Source of the DNA: Bacteroidetes bacterium UBA6221
GTDB taxonomy: Bacteria; Bacteroidota; Bacteroidia; Chitinophagales; Chitinophagaceae
Length of the DNA: 64,000 nucleotides
NCBI GenBank assembly: GCA_002421685.1
Contig: DISB01000017.1
Location: 97,169 to 161,168 of the forward strand
Direction: 5' to 3'
Positions 32,795 through 41,698 of this stretch are shown piece after piece; positions within the stretch are counted from its first letter, which is position 1; every line of letters begins with the position of its first letter. A program made the translations under genes and the position numbers. The notes under the pieces were generated by a model, which saw nothing but the letters and a program-made list of their open reading frames with translations, was not told the DNA's origin and did no database searches.

Positions 32795-33730
32795 ATGTCT
32801 GAACAAAAAGGGTTAGTATATAAATCTACGGGAAGCTGGTACCTTTTGCGCGATGAGCAGGGCGAGTTCAGGAATGCCCGGATAAAAGGCAAACTGAAAA
32901 TAGATGAAGAGATTTCTTCCAGCAACCCTGTAGCGGTGGGCGACTATGTACTTTTTGAAACAGAAGAAGGTGAAGAGAGAACAGGTATTATTCATGAAGT
33001 GACTGACCGCACTAATTATATTGTAAGGGTATCACCGCAAAACCGCAACCAGAAACACATTGTAGCATCTAATATAGACGCGGCACTCGTTATTGCCACC
33101 ATTGCCAATCCCCGGACATCTACAGGTTTTATCGACAGGTTCCTGGTGACTGCCGAGGCATATCATATACCTGCTATTATAGTGTTCAATAAAATCGATT
33201 TGCTGAACCAGAAGCAGCAGGCGGTTTTGGAAGAATGGAAGGAGATGTATATCAACGCAGGCTATGAAGTATTTACAATATCTGCCCTGGATAAGGAAGA
33301 TGTAGGGGTACTGGCTACGCGCCTTAAAGGCATCACTACCTTATTCAGCGGGCACTCTGGCGTAGGTAAGAGTACCTTGATCAATCAACTGATACCCGGT
33401 AAAGTTTTGAAGACAAAGGAGATTTCCGACTGGAGCGGAAAGGGTCAGCATACAACAACATTTGCCGAAATGTTTGATATACCGGGCGGTGGCAGAATAA
33501 TTGATACACCGGGCGTAAAGGAATTTGGGCTGATAGATTTTGAGCGTGAAGAATTGGCCCAATACTTTCCTGAAATGCGCGCGCTGATGAGCGGGTGCAG
33601 GTTCAATAACTGTCTTCACATCAACGAGCCAGGCTGTGCTATAAAGGAAGCCGTGATGGAGGGGAAAATAGCGGGAGAGCGTTACGCCAACTATTTGTCC
33701 ATAATGGATTCGATAGAAAAAAAATGGTGA
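32795..33730 (+). CDS. rsgA: Ribosome small-subunit-dependent GTPase A
   Basis: A 311-residue circularly permuted GTPase that helps mature the 30S subunit. An N-terminal OB-fold (GSWYLLRDEQGEFRNARIKG) is followed by G4 FNKID, G5, then G1 GHSGVGKSTLINQL, G3 DTPGVKEFG, and a C-terminal zinc-binding module CRFNNCLHINEPGCAIKEAV (Cys-Cys-His-Cys). The permuted order G4-G1-G3 is the family hallmark. It is encoded 10 bases after the permease and 22 before the DUF4286 gene. Confidence 0.95.
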   Translation: MSEQKGLVYKSTGSWYLLRDEQGEFRNARIKGKLKIDEEISSSNPVAVGDYVLFETEEGEERTGIIHEVTDRTNYIVRVSPQNRNQKHIVASNIDAALVIATIANPRTSTGFIDRFLVTAEAYHIPAIIVFNKIDLLNQKQQAVLEEWKEMYINAGYEVFTISALDKEDVGVLATRLKGITTLFSGHSGVGKSTLINQLIPGKVLKTKEISDWSGKGQHTTTFAEMFDIPGGGRIIDTPGVKEFGLIDFEREELAQYFPEMRALMSGCRFNNCLHINEPGCAIKEAVMEGKIAGERYANYLSIMDSIEKKW

Positions 33731-33752
33731 GCGTTTAAAAAAATAAGTTAGC

Positions 33753-34055
33753 ATGATACTATATAACGTTACAGTGAAGGTTGACCCCGGCACATCGGAG
33801 GAGTGGGTGAAATGGATGCAGGAAGAGCATATACCTGAACTGATGGACACAGGCTTGTTTGTTGATTCAAAACTGTTCAGGCTGCTGGATATAGATGAAA
33901 GCGACGGTATTACCTATGCGGCACAATACTTCTGCAAAAACATGGATAACTACAACAGGTACATATCCCTGCACTCGGCTGCTATGCGCGAAAAGGGCTT
34001 ACAGAAATTCGGGAACAAATTCATTGCTTTTCGTACGGTGATGGAACTGATTTAA
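33753..34055 (+). CDS. DUF4286 family protein
   Basis: A 100-residue protein with a dimeric alpha-beta barrel (ferredoxin-like) pattern: MILYNVTVKVDPGTSEEWVK, WMQEEHIPELMDTGLF, then YAAQYFCKNMDNYNRYISLH and the closing FIAFRTVMELI. This matches DUF4286, a family common in Bacteroidetes with no assigned activity; the WMxEEHIPE segment is the conserved core. It lies 22 bases after rsgA on the same strand, so the two may be co-transcribed. Confidence 0.85.
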   Translation: MILYNVTVKVDPGTSEEWVKWMQEEHIPELMDTGLFVDSKLFRLLDIDESDGITYAAQYFCKNMDNYNRYISLHSAAMREKGLQKFGNKFIAFRTVMELI

Positions 34056-34253
34056 ATCAGTATTGTAATATCCCTGAAATCCTTGCTGTATGGGACTTCC
34101 TACATAGCAAATTTCCTGCCAATATGATGAAATTAGCGTCAAATAAGGCCTTCAGAAGGGGGAAAAGCAGGCCGGGAGGACTGTTTTTGTGAATAAACTG
34201 TGGAAAGCCTATACTGGCAAGGCTTTTAACGGATAAAAAAATGTTGCGGGATA

Positions 34254-34284
34254 TTTGGAACTGACCCAATCGTGAGTATATTTG
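34254..34284 (+). promoter_or_regulatory. Full Bacteroidetes promoter for the HU gene: TTTG, 19 bases, TATATTTG
   Basis: TTTG at 34254-34257 and TATATTTG at 34277-34284, spaced 19 bases, match the consensus exactly. The HU gene starts 47 bases further on, leaving a leader of about 40 bases. Confidence 0.75.
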
Positions 34285-34330
34285 CCCTAACACGAAACAA
34301 GTTTTATTTACAACCAAACACATTGAGTCT

Positions 34331-34612
34331 ATGAACAAAGCTGAATTGATTGACAAAGTTGCAAAAGATGCAGGCATTACTAAGACACAAGCTAATGATG
34401 CATTGGATTCTTTCACAGGTGCGGTTACAGCTGCTCTGAAGAAAGGAGACCGCGTTACGCTGGTAGGTTTCGGTACATTCTCTGTATCTGAGCGTTCTGC
34501 ACGTAATGGCCGTAACCCCCAAACTGGTGAGGTTATCAAAATCAAAGCACGTAAAGTGCCTAAGTTTAAGGCTGGCAAAGAATTTTCTACTAAGATCAGC
34601 GGCAAAAAATAA
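34331..34612 (+). CDS. HU family DNA-binding protein
   Basis: A 93-residue nucleoid protein: MNKAELIDKVAKDAGITKTQ (helical dimer domain), VTLVGFGTFSVSERSARNGRNPQTGEVI (beta arm with the RNPxTG tip whose proline intercalates into DNA), then KVPKFKAGKEF. It bends and compacts DNA as a dimer in the cytoplasm. It is preceded by a consensus promoter and followed by a strong terminator, as expected for a highly expressed gene. Confidence 0.95.
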   Translation: MNKAELIDKVAKDAGITKTQANDALDSFTGAVTAALKKGDRVTLVGFGTFSVSERSARNGRNPQTGEVIKIKARKVPKFKAGKEFSTKISGKK

Positions 34613-34634
34613 TTTCTCCGTTTATCTTACAACA

Positions 34635-34665
34635 AAAGGCAAGGACGTAAGTTCCTTGCTTTTTT
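34635..34665 (+). terminator. Intrinsic terminator after the HU gene
   Basis: GCAAGGA pairs with TCCTTGC around a 7-base loop, with an upstream A-run and a six-base T-tract downstream. Confidence 0.88.
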
Positions 34666-34695
34666 GTATTTTAGCAATCTCAAAAAAAACAGGTT

Positions 34696-34809
34696 ATGGG
34701 AAAAGGCGACAAACGCACGAAAAAGGGCAAGATATTCATGGGTTCAAACGGCGTGAGCCGCCCCGCACGCCCTAAGAAGGCAGACAAGAAAGCTGAGAAA
34801 AAAGCTTAG
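34696..34809 (+). CDS. 30S ribosomal protein bTHX (37 residues)
   Basis: A tiny, very basic protein beginning MGKGDKRTKKGKIFMGSNGV, then SRPARPKK and ending KKAEKKA. This is the Thx family, first described in the Thermus 30S subunit, where it fills a cavity at the head. The GDKRTKKGKIxxGxxGxxRP core is diagnostic in Bacteroidetes. The gene lies just after the HU terminator and before another terminator-like structure, so it is transcribed separately or by read-through. Confidence 0.9.
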   Translation: MGKGDKRTKKGKIFMGSNGVSRPARPKKADKKAEKKA

Positions 34810-34822
34810 GTCATAAGAAGCC

Positions 34823-34859
34823 AAAAAAATTGCCGTTCAACACCAGGACGGTTTTTTTT
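34823..34859 (+). terminator. Probable terminator after the bTHX gene
   Basis: An A-run and TTGCCGT face ACGG followed by eight T residues. The GC core is short (about four pairs), but the A and T flanks are typical. Confidence 0.55.
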
Positions 34860-34919
34860 GTGCCTGTAATTAATTCGTTAACGGCGGGTTAGCGCTTCCC
34901 GGTTTTATGTATTTTACTA

Positions 34920-34927
34920 TATGTTTG
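34920..34927 (+). promoter_or_regulatory. -7 element TATGTTTG for the epimerase gene
   Basis: An exact TAnnTTTG match about 50 bases before the ATG at 34978. No clear TTTG at the -33 position. Confidence 0.45.
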
Positions 34928-34977
34928 CGCAGCCGGGGAAAGGCCTGGGCATTAATTTATAAAATAAACAGTTACAG

Positions 34978-35958
34978 ATGTCGCTATTTCACACGGAGGA
35001 TATTAGTAAATCATCATTTTTAGTTACCGGCGGTGCAGGGTTTATCGGCTCGCATATCACTGAATACCTGTTGAAGAACGGTGCCGGTAAAGTGCGTGTG
35101 CTGGACAACCTGGCTACCGGTTTTAAGAGTAATATAGACCTGTTTACCGGTTACGGCAATTTCGAGTTCATTGAGGGCGACATCCGCGACCCGGAAATAT
35201 GCCGCAAAGCCTGTGAAGGTATTGACTATGTAAGCCACCAGGCCGCACTGGGTTCTGTGCCACGCTCTATTAAAGACCCTATAACCAGTAACGATGTGAA
35301 CGTCGGAGGTTTTGTGAATATGCTGACCGCCGCGAAAGATGCGGGGGTGAAGACGTTTGTATATGCCTCCTCTTCCTCGGTATATGGCGATGAGCCGAAC
35401 CTGCCTAAACGGGAAGAGAAAGTGGGCAATCCCTTGTCACCCTACGCTGTTACTAAAAAGGCTAATGAACTGTATGCTGGTGTGTTCGCACAACTATACG
35501 GCATGAAGCTGATAGGGTACAGGTATTTCAATGTATTTGGCCCCAGGCAAGACCCCGATGGCCCTTATGCAGCTGTAATACCCCTGTTCGTAAGTGGTAT
35601 CATGAAGAAAGCACCTGTATATATTAATGGCGATGGCGAGCAAACCCGCGACTTTACGTTTGTAGATAACGCAGTGCAGGCCAATGTGAAAGGCATGCTT
35701 ACCAGGAATGAAGAAGCTTTTGGTAAAGTATATAATATAGCGGTAGGCGAAAATTTCTCCGTTAATTTCCTGTACAACGAGATACGCGACATTCTGAAAG
35801 CAGACCATGAGGCAACTTACCGTGAGCCAAGGGCAGGAGACGTGCGCAACTCACTGGCGGATATTTCACTGGCAAAGAACCTGTTGGGTTATGAGCCCAC
35901 CAAGCGATTTATGGACGGCCTGGTGCAGACGGTGGAGCATTTTAAAGCAATGAATTAG
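34978..35958 (+). CDS. UDP-sugar 4-epimerase, extended SDR family (WbpP/TviC-like)
   Basis: A 326-residue NAD-dependent epimerase. The cofactor motif is VTGGAGFIGSHITEYLLKNG; the catalytic triad is in YASSSSVYGDEPN (Ser) and YAVTKKANELY (Tyr and Lys); YFNVFGPRQDPDGPYAAVIP and NGDGEQTRDFTFVDN are the substrate-binding segments. The RQDPxGPYAAVIP form is typical of UDP-GlcNAc/UDP-GlcNAcA 4-epimerases of polysaccharide loci rather than of GalE. It supplies an epimerised sugar nucleotide for the adjoining glycosyltransferases. It is on the plus strand, convergent with a GT4 gene that overlaps its end by 4 bases. Confidence 0.88.
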   Translation: MSLFHTEDISKSSFLVTGGAGFIGSHITEYLLKNGAGKVRVLDNLATGFKSNIDLFTGYGNFEFIEGDIRDPEICRKACEGIDYVSHQAALGSVPRSIKDPITSNDVNVGGFVNMLTAAKDAGVKTFVYASSSSVYGDEPNLPKREEKVGNPLSPYAVTKKANELYAGVFAQLYGMKLIGYRYFNVFGPRQDPDGPYAAVIPLFVSGIMKKAPVYINGDGEQTRDFTFVDNAVQANVKGMLTRNEEAFGKVYNIAVGENFSVNFLYNEIRDILKADHEATYREPRAGDVRNSLADISLAKNLLGYEPTKRFMDGLVQTVEHFKAMN

Positions 35959-37202
35959 TATTCCTCAAGGTTGGACGACACAGGGCGAATAGGTGGTTTG
36001 CGATAATCAACGCCTGCCAATGCCAATTGCTCGTAGTAATAAGCGGACATATCTTTTACCAGGCGTTGGTAAGAGTAATGCGTTTGTGCAAAGGTGCGGC
36101 CGAGTTGCCCGAAGTAGTTTCTTTTTTCAGGATTATTGATGAGTTTTAGCAAGGCTTCGGCGAATGTATCAGCGTCGCCCGGCTCGGTGATGTAGCCTGT
36201 CTGGTTGTCGGTAACTACATCTTTTACACCGCCTACGTTGGTTGACACAACAGGACGTGCAGCCGCCTGTGCTTCTATCAGCGATACCGGCGTACCCTCA
36301 TTGTGAGAGGTGAGCGCAACAATGTCCAGCCCCGATAATACATAGTCCATTTCTGTTTGCCAGGAAGTACAAAGTGCGGTAGCCTCGCGGGGGTCAACAG
36401 GATAGTAGGTATAGTCAATGCCAGCGGCGGCAAACTCTGCTTCCATCTGCGGGCGCATATCGCCATCGCCTATTATTACAAACTTTACTGGCAATGAGGT
36501 TTGGTCAAGTACTTTTTTTGCAGCAGCCACAAACAGGCTGTGATTTTTTACGGGCACTACACGGCCTATAATGCCGATGGTTATATCGTCTGGTTTCAGG
36601 TCAAATTGTTTCCTGAATTCAGCGCGTTTCATATCCTGCTGCACCTGGAACTTATCCAGGTCCAATCCCAGTGGAATGATTTTTATTTTCTTTTCATCGC
36701 AGATATGGTACACATTGGCCAATTCATGTTTCTGCGTTTCGCTGATGGCTATGATGCCTGTTGAGCGCCTGGCCAGGTAACGTTCTATCTGTATGAAAGT
36801 ATTCGTCTTGAACTTGCTGAAATAACTATGGAACACATGCCCGTGAAAAGTGTGTAGTATCACAGGTACTTTACAGGCGTCGGCCGCCAGACGTCCTATA
36901 ACGCCCGACTTTGCAGCGTGTGTATGCACAATGTCCGGGCGGAATTTTTCAATCAGCTTCTTGATTTTTTGATAGGCAATCCCGTCGTTGAGCGGGCTGA
37001 TGTCCCTTTTCATTTCGGGAACTACTACCGGGTTCAATCCCAGGTTGGTGATCAGGTGGTCGGCATCCTGTTCATGACTGTCCTTGTCGCCTATTACCAG
37101 CATGGTCTCAAATTCAGGTGCCATGTATTTGGTCAGGTAAGTGACGTTGATGGCAGGGCCTCCTATGATCAACCTGTTATGTATGCGTAATACCCTCGGC
37201 AT
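35955..37202 (-). CDS. Glycosyltransferase family 4
   Basis: A 415-residue GT-B enzyme. N-terminal acceptor domain: RVLRIHNRLIIGGPAINVTYL, IVHTHAAKSGVIGRLAADAC. C-terminal donor domain: IGIIGRVVPVKNHSLFVAAA, VIIGDGDMRPQME, then the donor-binding VALTSHNEGTPVSLIEAQAA (EGTPxxxxEA) and VVSTNVGGVKDVV. It probably adds one sugar of the polysaccharide repeat at the cytoplasmic face of the inner membrane. No DxD motif is needed in this fold. It lies at the left end of the polysaccharide locus, separated from the main operon by asnB and a plus-strand membrane gene. Confidence 0.9.
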   Translation of the reverse strand: MPRVLRIHNRLIIGGPAINVTYLTKYMAPEFETMLVIGDKDSHEQDADHLITNLGLNPVVVPEMKRDISPLNDGIAYQKIKKLIEKFRPDIVHTHAAKSGVIGRLAADACKVPVILHTFHGHVFHSYFSKFKTNTFIQIERYLARRSTGIIAISETQKHELANVYHICDEKKIKIIPLGLDLDKFQVQQDMKRAEFRKQFDLKPDDITIGIIGRVVPVKNHSLFVAAAKKVLDQTSLPVKFVIIGDGDMRPQMEAEFAAAGIDYTYYPVDPREATALCTSWQTEMDYVLSGLDIVALTSHNEGTPVSLIEAQAAARPVVSTNVGGVKDVVTDNQTGYITEPGDADTFAEALLKLINNPEKRNYFGQLGRTFAQTHYSYQRLVKDMSAYYYEQLALAGVDYRKPPIRPVSSNLEEY

Positions 37203-37262
37203 GTAACTTTAGTTGTGCAATGATACAATAATTTGACTGCCTGTCCAACCGGTAACAGGCCG

Positions 37263-39176
37263 TTAACTGATGAAATACTTCTTCCACCAGTATTGGAATA
37301 CAATCAGCGCCCAGATGGTAGCGTGGCTATCTTCAGGGCTGTTGCTGTGCAGTTTTTTCTTGAGCTGCTCTACTGCATCCACATTAAATATGCCCTGTTC
37401 CCGCACAAACGATTTCTCCAGCAAATCCTCATTTATCAACCCCCATAGTTCTTTGCGGAACCAATCGAGCAACGGTATTTCAAAGCCATGCTTGGGGCGG
37501 TTGTATATCTCGTCGGGCAACATGCTGCGGAAGGCATCCTGTACGATGCGCTTTTTCATGCTGCCATTTATCTTGTATTGCTCCGGCAGCGAGAACGCGA
37601 AATCCACGACTTTATAATCGAGGAACGGGCTGCGCACTTCCAGGCTGTTGGCCATACTCATCATGTCCACTTTAACCAGCATATCTCCTGTCAGCACCAG
37701 GTTCATATCGGTAAGCAGCAGTTCGTTGAAGTCATTACTGTCCAGATATTTCAATATTTCCTGCCGCTCGCTTTCCATCAGTGGATAGTCCACTTTGGCA
37801 AGGGAAGCATCACTAAGTAGTTTGTTTGTTTGCGCAACCGTATTAAACGAGGCCCAGCGCCAATACCTGTCTTTGATGTTCAAACTGCCACCTTCGGCAA
37901 ACCGGTGCAACTGCCTGAACAGGTTGGTTATTTTATTGCTCCTGCCACGTGGCAGTACATTCCACAAAGGCTGTCCCGCTTTTACTAATGAGTTTATAAA
38001 CGAACTCTGCCGCATCTTCCATTCGGCAGCGTGTTTGTTATAACCTGCAAATACTTCGTCGCCGCCATCGCCGCTCAATGCTACCGTCACATGCTTGCGG
38101 GTATGGTGGCAGAGTATATACTCCGGGATGGCCGATGAATCTGCAAATGGCTCATCCAGATAATCCAGCACATCATACACATGTTCCAGGAAGTCGTTAT
38201 TAGTGAGGGAGAATACAGTATGGTTCGTTTTGTATTGCTCAGCAACCAGTTTTGCATATTTTGTTTCATCAAAAAATGCGTTGTCCTTATATCCTACAGA
38301 GAATGTGTTGAGGTCTTTGGTGTACTTGCTGGCCAGGGCTACCACTACCGATGAGTCGATACCCCCGCTGAGGAAGGCGCCCAGCGGCACGTCTGAAATC
38401 ATTCTTTCCCGTACGGAAGTATCCATACGTTTCACCAGTTCCTGTTGTGCCGCATCGTATGTGTAATTGTCGTAAGCGGATTTATTGATGTTGATTTCAT
38501 AATAAGGCTTGTATTCCTGCACTCCAGCCGCATTCATAATGATATAATGCGCCGGCTTTAGTTTGGCTACTCCCTCTATCATGCTTTGAGGCTGAGGGAT
38601 ATAATTAAGCTGGAGGTACTGGTGCAATACTGAATAATTCAGTTTTTTAGGTATTCCCCATTCCAGCAGAGATTTCATTTCCGACGAGAAAGCGAATTCA
38701 TCATTGGTTGCATAATAGTTCAGCGGCTTCTTGCCATAACGGTCACGCGCCAGCAGCAGGGTGCCTGTTTCTTTATCGTAGAAGGCGAAAGCGAAAAAGC
38801 CGCTCAGCCACTCCAGGCAGTCTTTGCCATATTCTATCAGCAGGTAGAGCAGTACTTCGGTGTCCGATGTTGTTTTGGGTCCGCCGCTTCTTTGCCATAC
38901 TGCAGCCAGGTATTTACCTGATAATTCCTTGTAATTAAAAATTTCCCCGTTAAATGCTATAGTATACCTGCCGCTGGTATCACTCATCGGCTGCAAAGCG
39001 CCGGTAGAAGTGTCTATGATGGACAGCCTGCGGTGGCCGAGCGCTATGTTATTATGTGTATAAATATCCCCGCAGTCGGGACCGCGCAAATACAATTTTT
39101 CAGTGGATTGTTTTACCTTTACTATATTGCTTAAAGCGTTATTGGTAAAGGCATAATAACCGGTTATACCGCACAT
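37263..39176 (-). CDS. asnB: Glutamine-hydrolysing asparagine synthase-like amidotransferase
   Basis: A 637-residue class II glutamine amidotransferase plus synthetase. The N-terminal domain begins MCGITGYYAF with Cys2 as nucleophile and has the SDTEVLLYLL segment; the synthetase domain has the PP-loop AFLSGGIDSSVVVALAS and ALSGDGGDEVFAGYNKH. Form AsnB makes asparagine from aspartate, but homologues inside polysaccharide loci (WbpS-type) amidate sugar acids. Its position among glycosyltransferase genes makes the second role plausible. I cannot separate the two from sequence. A TAAATTTG element (39196-39203) lies 19 bases upstream. Confidence 0.9.
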   Translation of the reverse strand: MCGITGYYAFTNNALSNIVKVKQSTEKLYLRGPDCGDIYTHNNIALGHRRLSIIDTSTGALQPMSDTSGRYTIAFNGEIFNYKELSGKYLAAVWQRSGGPKTTSDTEVLLYLLIEYGKDCLEWLSGFFAFAFYDKETGTLLLARDRYGKKPLNYYATNDEFAFSSEMKSLLEWGIPKKLNYSVLHQYLQLNYIPQPQSMIEGVAKLKPAHYIIMNAAGVQEYKPYYEININKSAYDNYTYDAAQQELVKRMDTSVRERMISDVPLGAFLSGGIDSSVVVALASKYTKDLNTFSVGYKDNAFFDETKYAKLVAEQYKTNHTVFSLTNNDFLEHVYDVLDYLDEPFADSSAIPEYILCHHTRKHVTVALSGDGGDEVFAGYNKHAAEWKMRQSSFINSLVKAGQPLWNVLPRGRSNKITNLFRQLHRFAEGGSLNIKDRYWRWASFNTVAQTNKLLSDASLAKVDYPLMESERQEILKYLDSNDFNELLLTDMNLVLTGDMLVKVDMMSMANSLEVRSPFLDYKVVDFAFSLPEQYKINGSMKKRIVQDAFRSMLPDEIYNRPKHGFEIPLLDWFRKELWGLINEDLLEKSFVREQGIFNVDAVEQLKKKLHSNSPEDSHATIWALIVFQYWWKKYFIS

Positions 39177-39195
39177 GCAGAGAAGTGTTTTTTGA

Positions 39196-39203
39196 CAAAT
39201 TTA
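39196..39203 (-). promoter_or_regulatory. -7 element TAAATTTG for asnB
   Basis: An exact TAnnTTTG match on the minus strand, 19 bases before the asnB ATG, in the short divergent interval with the membrane protein gene. Confidence 0.45.
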
Positions 39204-39225
39204 GGAACAAAGAAACCAGGGGACA

Positions 39226-40635
39226 ATGTACCAATCAGATTATCTGCAATTTATAAATTTTCTGGACTATTTGTTATTGCCTTTTTACTTGGTCGCTATC
39301 TTCTTTGTTGCTTACCAGATACGCGAACGAAGATACCCGGTGGGGCATCCATGGAGGAAATACTTCATGCCGGGTCTTATTTTTAAAATAGGCGGAGCGA
39401 TATTCATCAGTCTTATTTACCGGTATTATTACGGCTGGGGAGATACGGCCCTTTACCACTGGCATGCCAAGCTCATCAACAGCGCATTTGATGAGAGCTT
39501 TACCAAGTGGTATAATATGCTGTTCAGGATACCGGAATGGTATGAAGGGGGCTATACCAAGTATATATCGCAGATGGATTGGTACCAGGCGCCAGCGGAG
39601 TACACAGTGTGTACTATCGTTGCCATCATCATGATATTCACGTTCAACACCTTTTTACCTACCGCAGTGATAATAGCGGCCCTTGCTTTTTCGGGAATAT
39701 GGGCCCTGTTTCGCACCTTCGCAACCAAGTTCCCGGATTATACACGGTATATCGCAATCGCAACCCTCTTTATCCCCAGCACTATTATGTGGGGGTCGGG
39801 TATATTCAAGGATACGATATGTATGTTCAGCCTGGGTTGGATGACTTTTGGTGCTTTCCGCCTGCTGATAAACAGGGACTTTCGTTTCAGAACCGTAGCA
39901 ATAACGATCGTTTCATTCTTTTTGCTGGCTACTATTAAACTATACATTCTTATAGCATTTATTCCGGCCATTATTTTCTGGATTCTCTCCAGCTATTCTC
40001 ATAAGGTACGGAGTGCCTTTATGCGGTTTATATTGAAATTCGGTGTGATGGCTGTCTGCGTGGGAGGCTTTGTATATGTGATGCAGGAATACTCCGAGGT
40101 GTTTGGTAAGTACTCGCTGGATAAGATCGCAAAAACATCATACCTGATCAGTAGCTATATACAGGAGCAGTCGGGTGACGAGGGTAGCGCATATAACCTG
40201 GGGGAAATGGATCCATCAGCTTTTGGTATGCTAAAGAAGTTTCCCGCTGCGGTAAATGTAACATTGTTCCGCCCCTACCTGTGGGAAACGCGTAAGGTGA
40301 TACAGTTGATCAACGCCCTTGAGGCAACGATACTTTTGCTGATAACCATAAAAGTATTTGTTTCAGTAGGTTTTATGCAATTCTGGCGAACGGTGTTTTC
40401 AGACCCTACCATACAGTTTTGTATGATATTTACGCTTGTATTCGCTTTCGCGGTAGGGGTATCTTCGGGCAACTTTGGTACCTTGTCGCGCTACCGCATA
40501 CCCTGTCTGCCTTTCTATGGATTGACCCTGGTATTGGTGTACTACAAGCACTTCCCGGTACAAATCAACCTGCTGTCGTTCGGGTTGGTCAGCCGCAGAA
40601 AAGTAGCGTGGCTCAATAAAGGAATAGCCGGATAA
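39226..40635 (+). CDS. Multi-spanning membrane protein of a polysaccharide locus, function unknown
   Basis: A 469-residue protein with roughly ten hydrophobic segments, for example LLLPFYLVAIFFVAY, VCTIVAIIMIFTFNTFL, TVAITIVSFFLLATIKLYI and CMIFTLVFAFAVGVSS. A conserved-looking luminal loop contains YYYGWGDTALYHWHAKLI, and LSRYRIPCLPFYGL near the end resembles loops of lipid-linked sugar glycosyltransferases and O-antigen polymerases. I do not recognise a named family. It is the only plus-strand gene inside the locus and overlaps the convergent GT gene by 23 bases. It is the best candidate for the missing polymerase or a ligase. The start at 39226 is chosen over other in-frame options because MYQSDYLQFINFLDY leads straight into the first helix. 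Confidence 0.75.
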   Translation: MYQSDYLQFINFLDYLLLPFYLVAIFFVAYQIRERRYPVGHPWRKYFMPGLIFKIGGAIFISLIYRYYYGWGDTALYHWHAKLINSAFDESFTKWYNMLFRIPEWYEGGYTKYISQMDWYQAPAEYTVCTIVAIIMIFTFNTFLPTAVIIAALAFSGIWALFRTFATKFPDYTRYIAIATLFIPSTIMWGSGIFKDTICMFSLGWMTFGAFRLLINRDFRFRTVAITIVSFFLLATIKLYILIAFIPAIIFWILSSYSHKVRSAFMRFILKFGVMAVCVGGFVYVMQEYSEVFGKYSLDKIAKTSYLISSYIQEQSGDEGSAYNLGEMDPSAFGMLKKFPAAVNVTLFRPYLWETRKVIQLINALEATILLLITIKVFVSVGFMQFWRTVFSDPTIQFCMIFTLVFAFAVGVSSGNFGTLSRYRIPCLPFYGLTLVLVYYKHFPVQINLLSFGLVSRRKVAWLNKGIAG

Positions 40636-41698
40636 ATTTTTCTTTGTTGGCGGCTATGCTGTATTCGTTCTGCATTTTTTGCCTGCCTGCCATTCCTGCC
40701 GCTTTTCTTAATTCTGTGTCAGGCACAAGGGCCTTCAATGCTGCCTTCCATTGTTCTGTTGAGGTACACAAGTAACCATTTGTACCTTCGTCAATTATTA
40801 CTTTGTTGACACCCACAGGGCTCGCTACCGCAGGTATGCCCAGCGACAGGTACTGTATGAGCTTAAACCCGCATTTACCCTCGCTCCATGCATCGTCTTT
40901 CAGGGGCATTACCCCAATGTCTATTTTCAGCAGGTCCTGTATTTCCGTTGCCTCGTTCCAGTTAATGAATTCCCAGTTCTTCAGCGGCAGTTCAGGCTTT
41001 TTATTGGCAATGAGGATGAACTTTGTGTTTAATTCTTTTTCAGCATACTGCAATACGTCCATTATCTCATCCAGGTAGGGGATGGTGCTGTGACTGCCCG
41101 TCCATCCGATTGTCACCTGTCCGCTTTTATGTTCTTTTACACCGTTGTGCATACGCTCCATATCTACGCAGGTAGGTATCAGCACCACGTTGTTGTTGTA
41201 TTGCCTTGCATAGTTGCACAGGTATTCATTACCACCTACAACTGTATGCGACCATTTACAGATATAGCGTACTTTCCAGAATGATTTCAGCCAGGATGCC
41301 AAACGGTTTTCGGTGCTGGTGTTCGGTATCCATATGGCATCGTCAAAGTCGTAAATCATTTTCTTACCCCACAGCTTCGATACTATCCACTCAAATACAG
41401 GCGGCCCCATGGGAGCTCCTTCCCGGTGTACAAATACATAATCATATTTGTGTACGTCAAGCAATACGGTTTTCAGGCGTTTAAGATACCCTTTTATGAT
41501 ACCGCCTGCTTTCTGTATAGCGGAACCTTTTTTGTATAAAATATCCCAGGTGCGGGCACTGATGAATGGGGCGATAGAATATTCAATGCCTGCTTCCTGC
41601 AGATACGGTTCAAACAACTCAACACGAAAACGCTGCGAGGGCGCGTGCCTCACAGGGTAGGGAACCATAAATAATATTTTTACTTTTTTCCTGCTCAT
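40613..41698 (-). CDS. Glycosyltransferase, GT4-like
   Basis: A 361-residue GT-B glycosyltransferase. The N-terminus ILFMVPYPVRHAPSQRFRVE and VFVHREGAPMGPPVFEWI belong to the acceptor domain; the donor domain has VTIGWTGSHSTIPYLDEI and the end GIPAVASPVGVNKVIIDEG. The GIMPLxDDxWSEGKCGFK-type segment (IGVMPLKDDAWSEGKCGFKL) is typical of this subgroup. It is the last gene of the minus-strand polysaccharide operon, overlapping the preceding GT gene by 4 bases (ATGA). Confidence 0.88.
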   Translation of the reverse strand: MSRKKVKILFMVPYPVRHAPSQRFRVELFEPYLQEAGIEYSIAPFISARTWDILYKKGSAIQKAGGIIKGYLKRLKTVLLDVHKYDYVFVHREGAPMGPPVFEWIVSKLWGKKMIYDFDDAIWIPNTSTENRLASWLKSFWKVRYICKWSHTVVGGNEYLCNYARQYNNNVVLIPTCVDMERMHNGVKEHKSGQVTIGWTGSHSTIPYLDEIMDVLQYAEKELNTKFILIANKKPELPLKNWEFINWNEATEIQDLLKIDIGVMPLKDDAWSEGKCGFKLIQYLSLGIPAVASPVGVNKVIIDEGTNGYLCTSTEQWKAALKALVPDTELRKAAGMAGRQKMQNEYSIAANKEKFIRLFLY

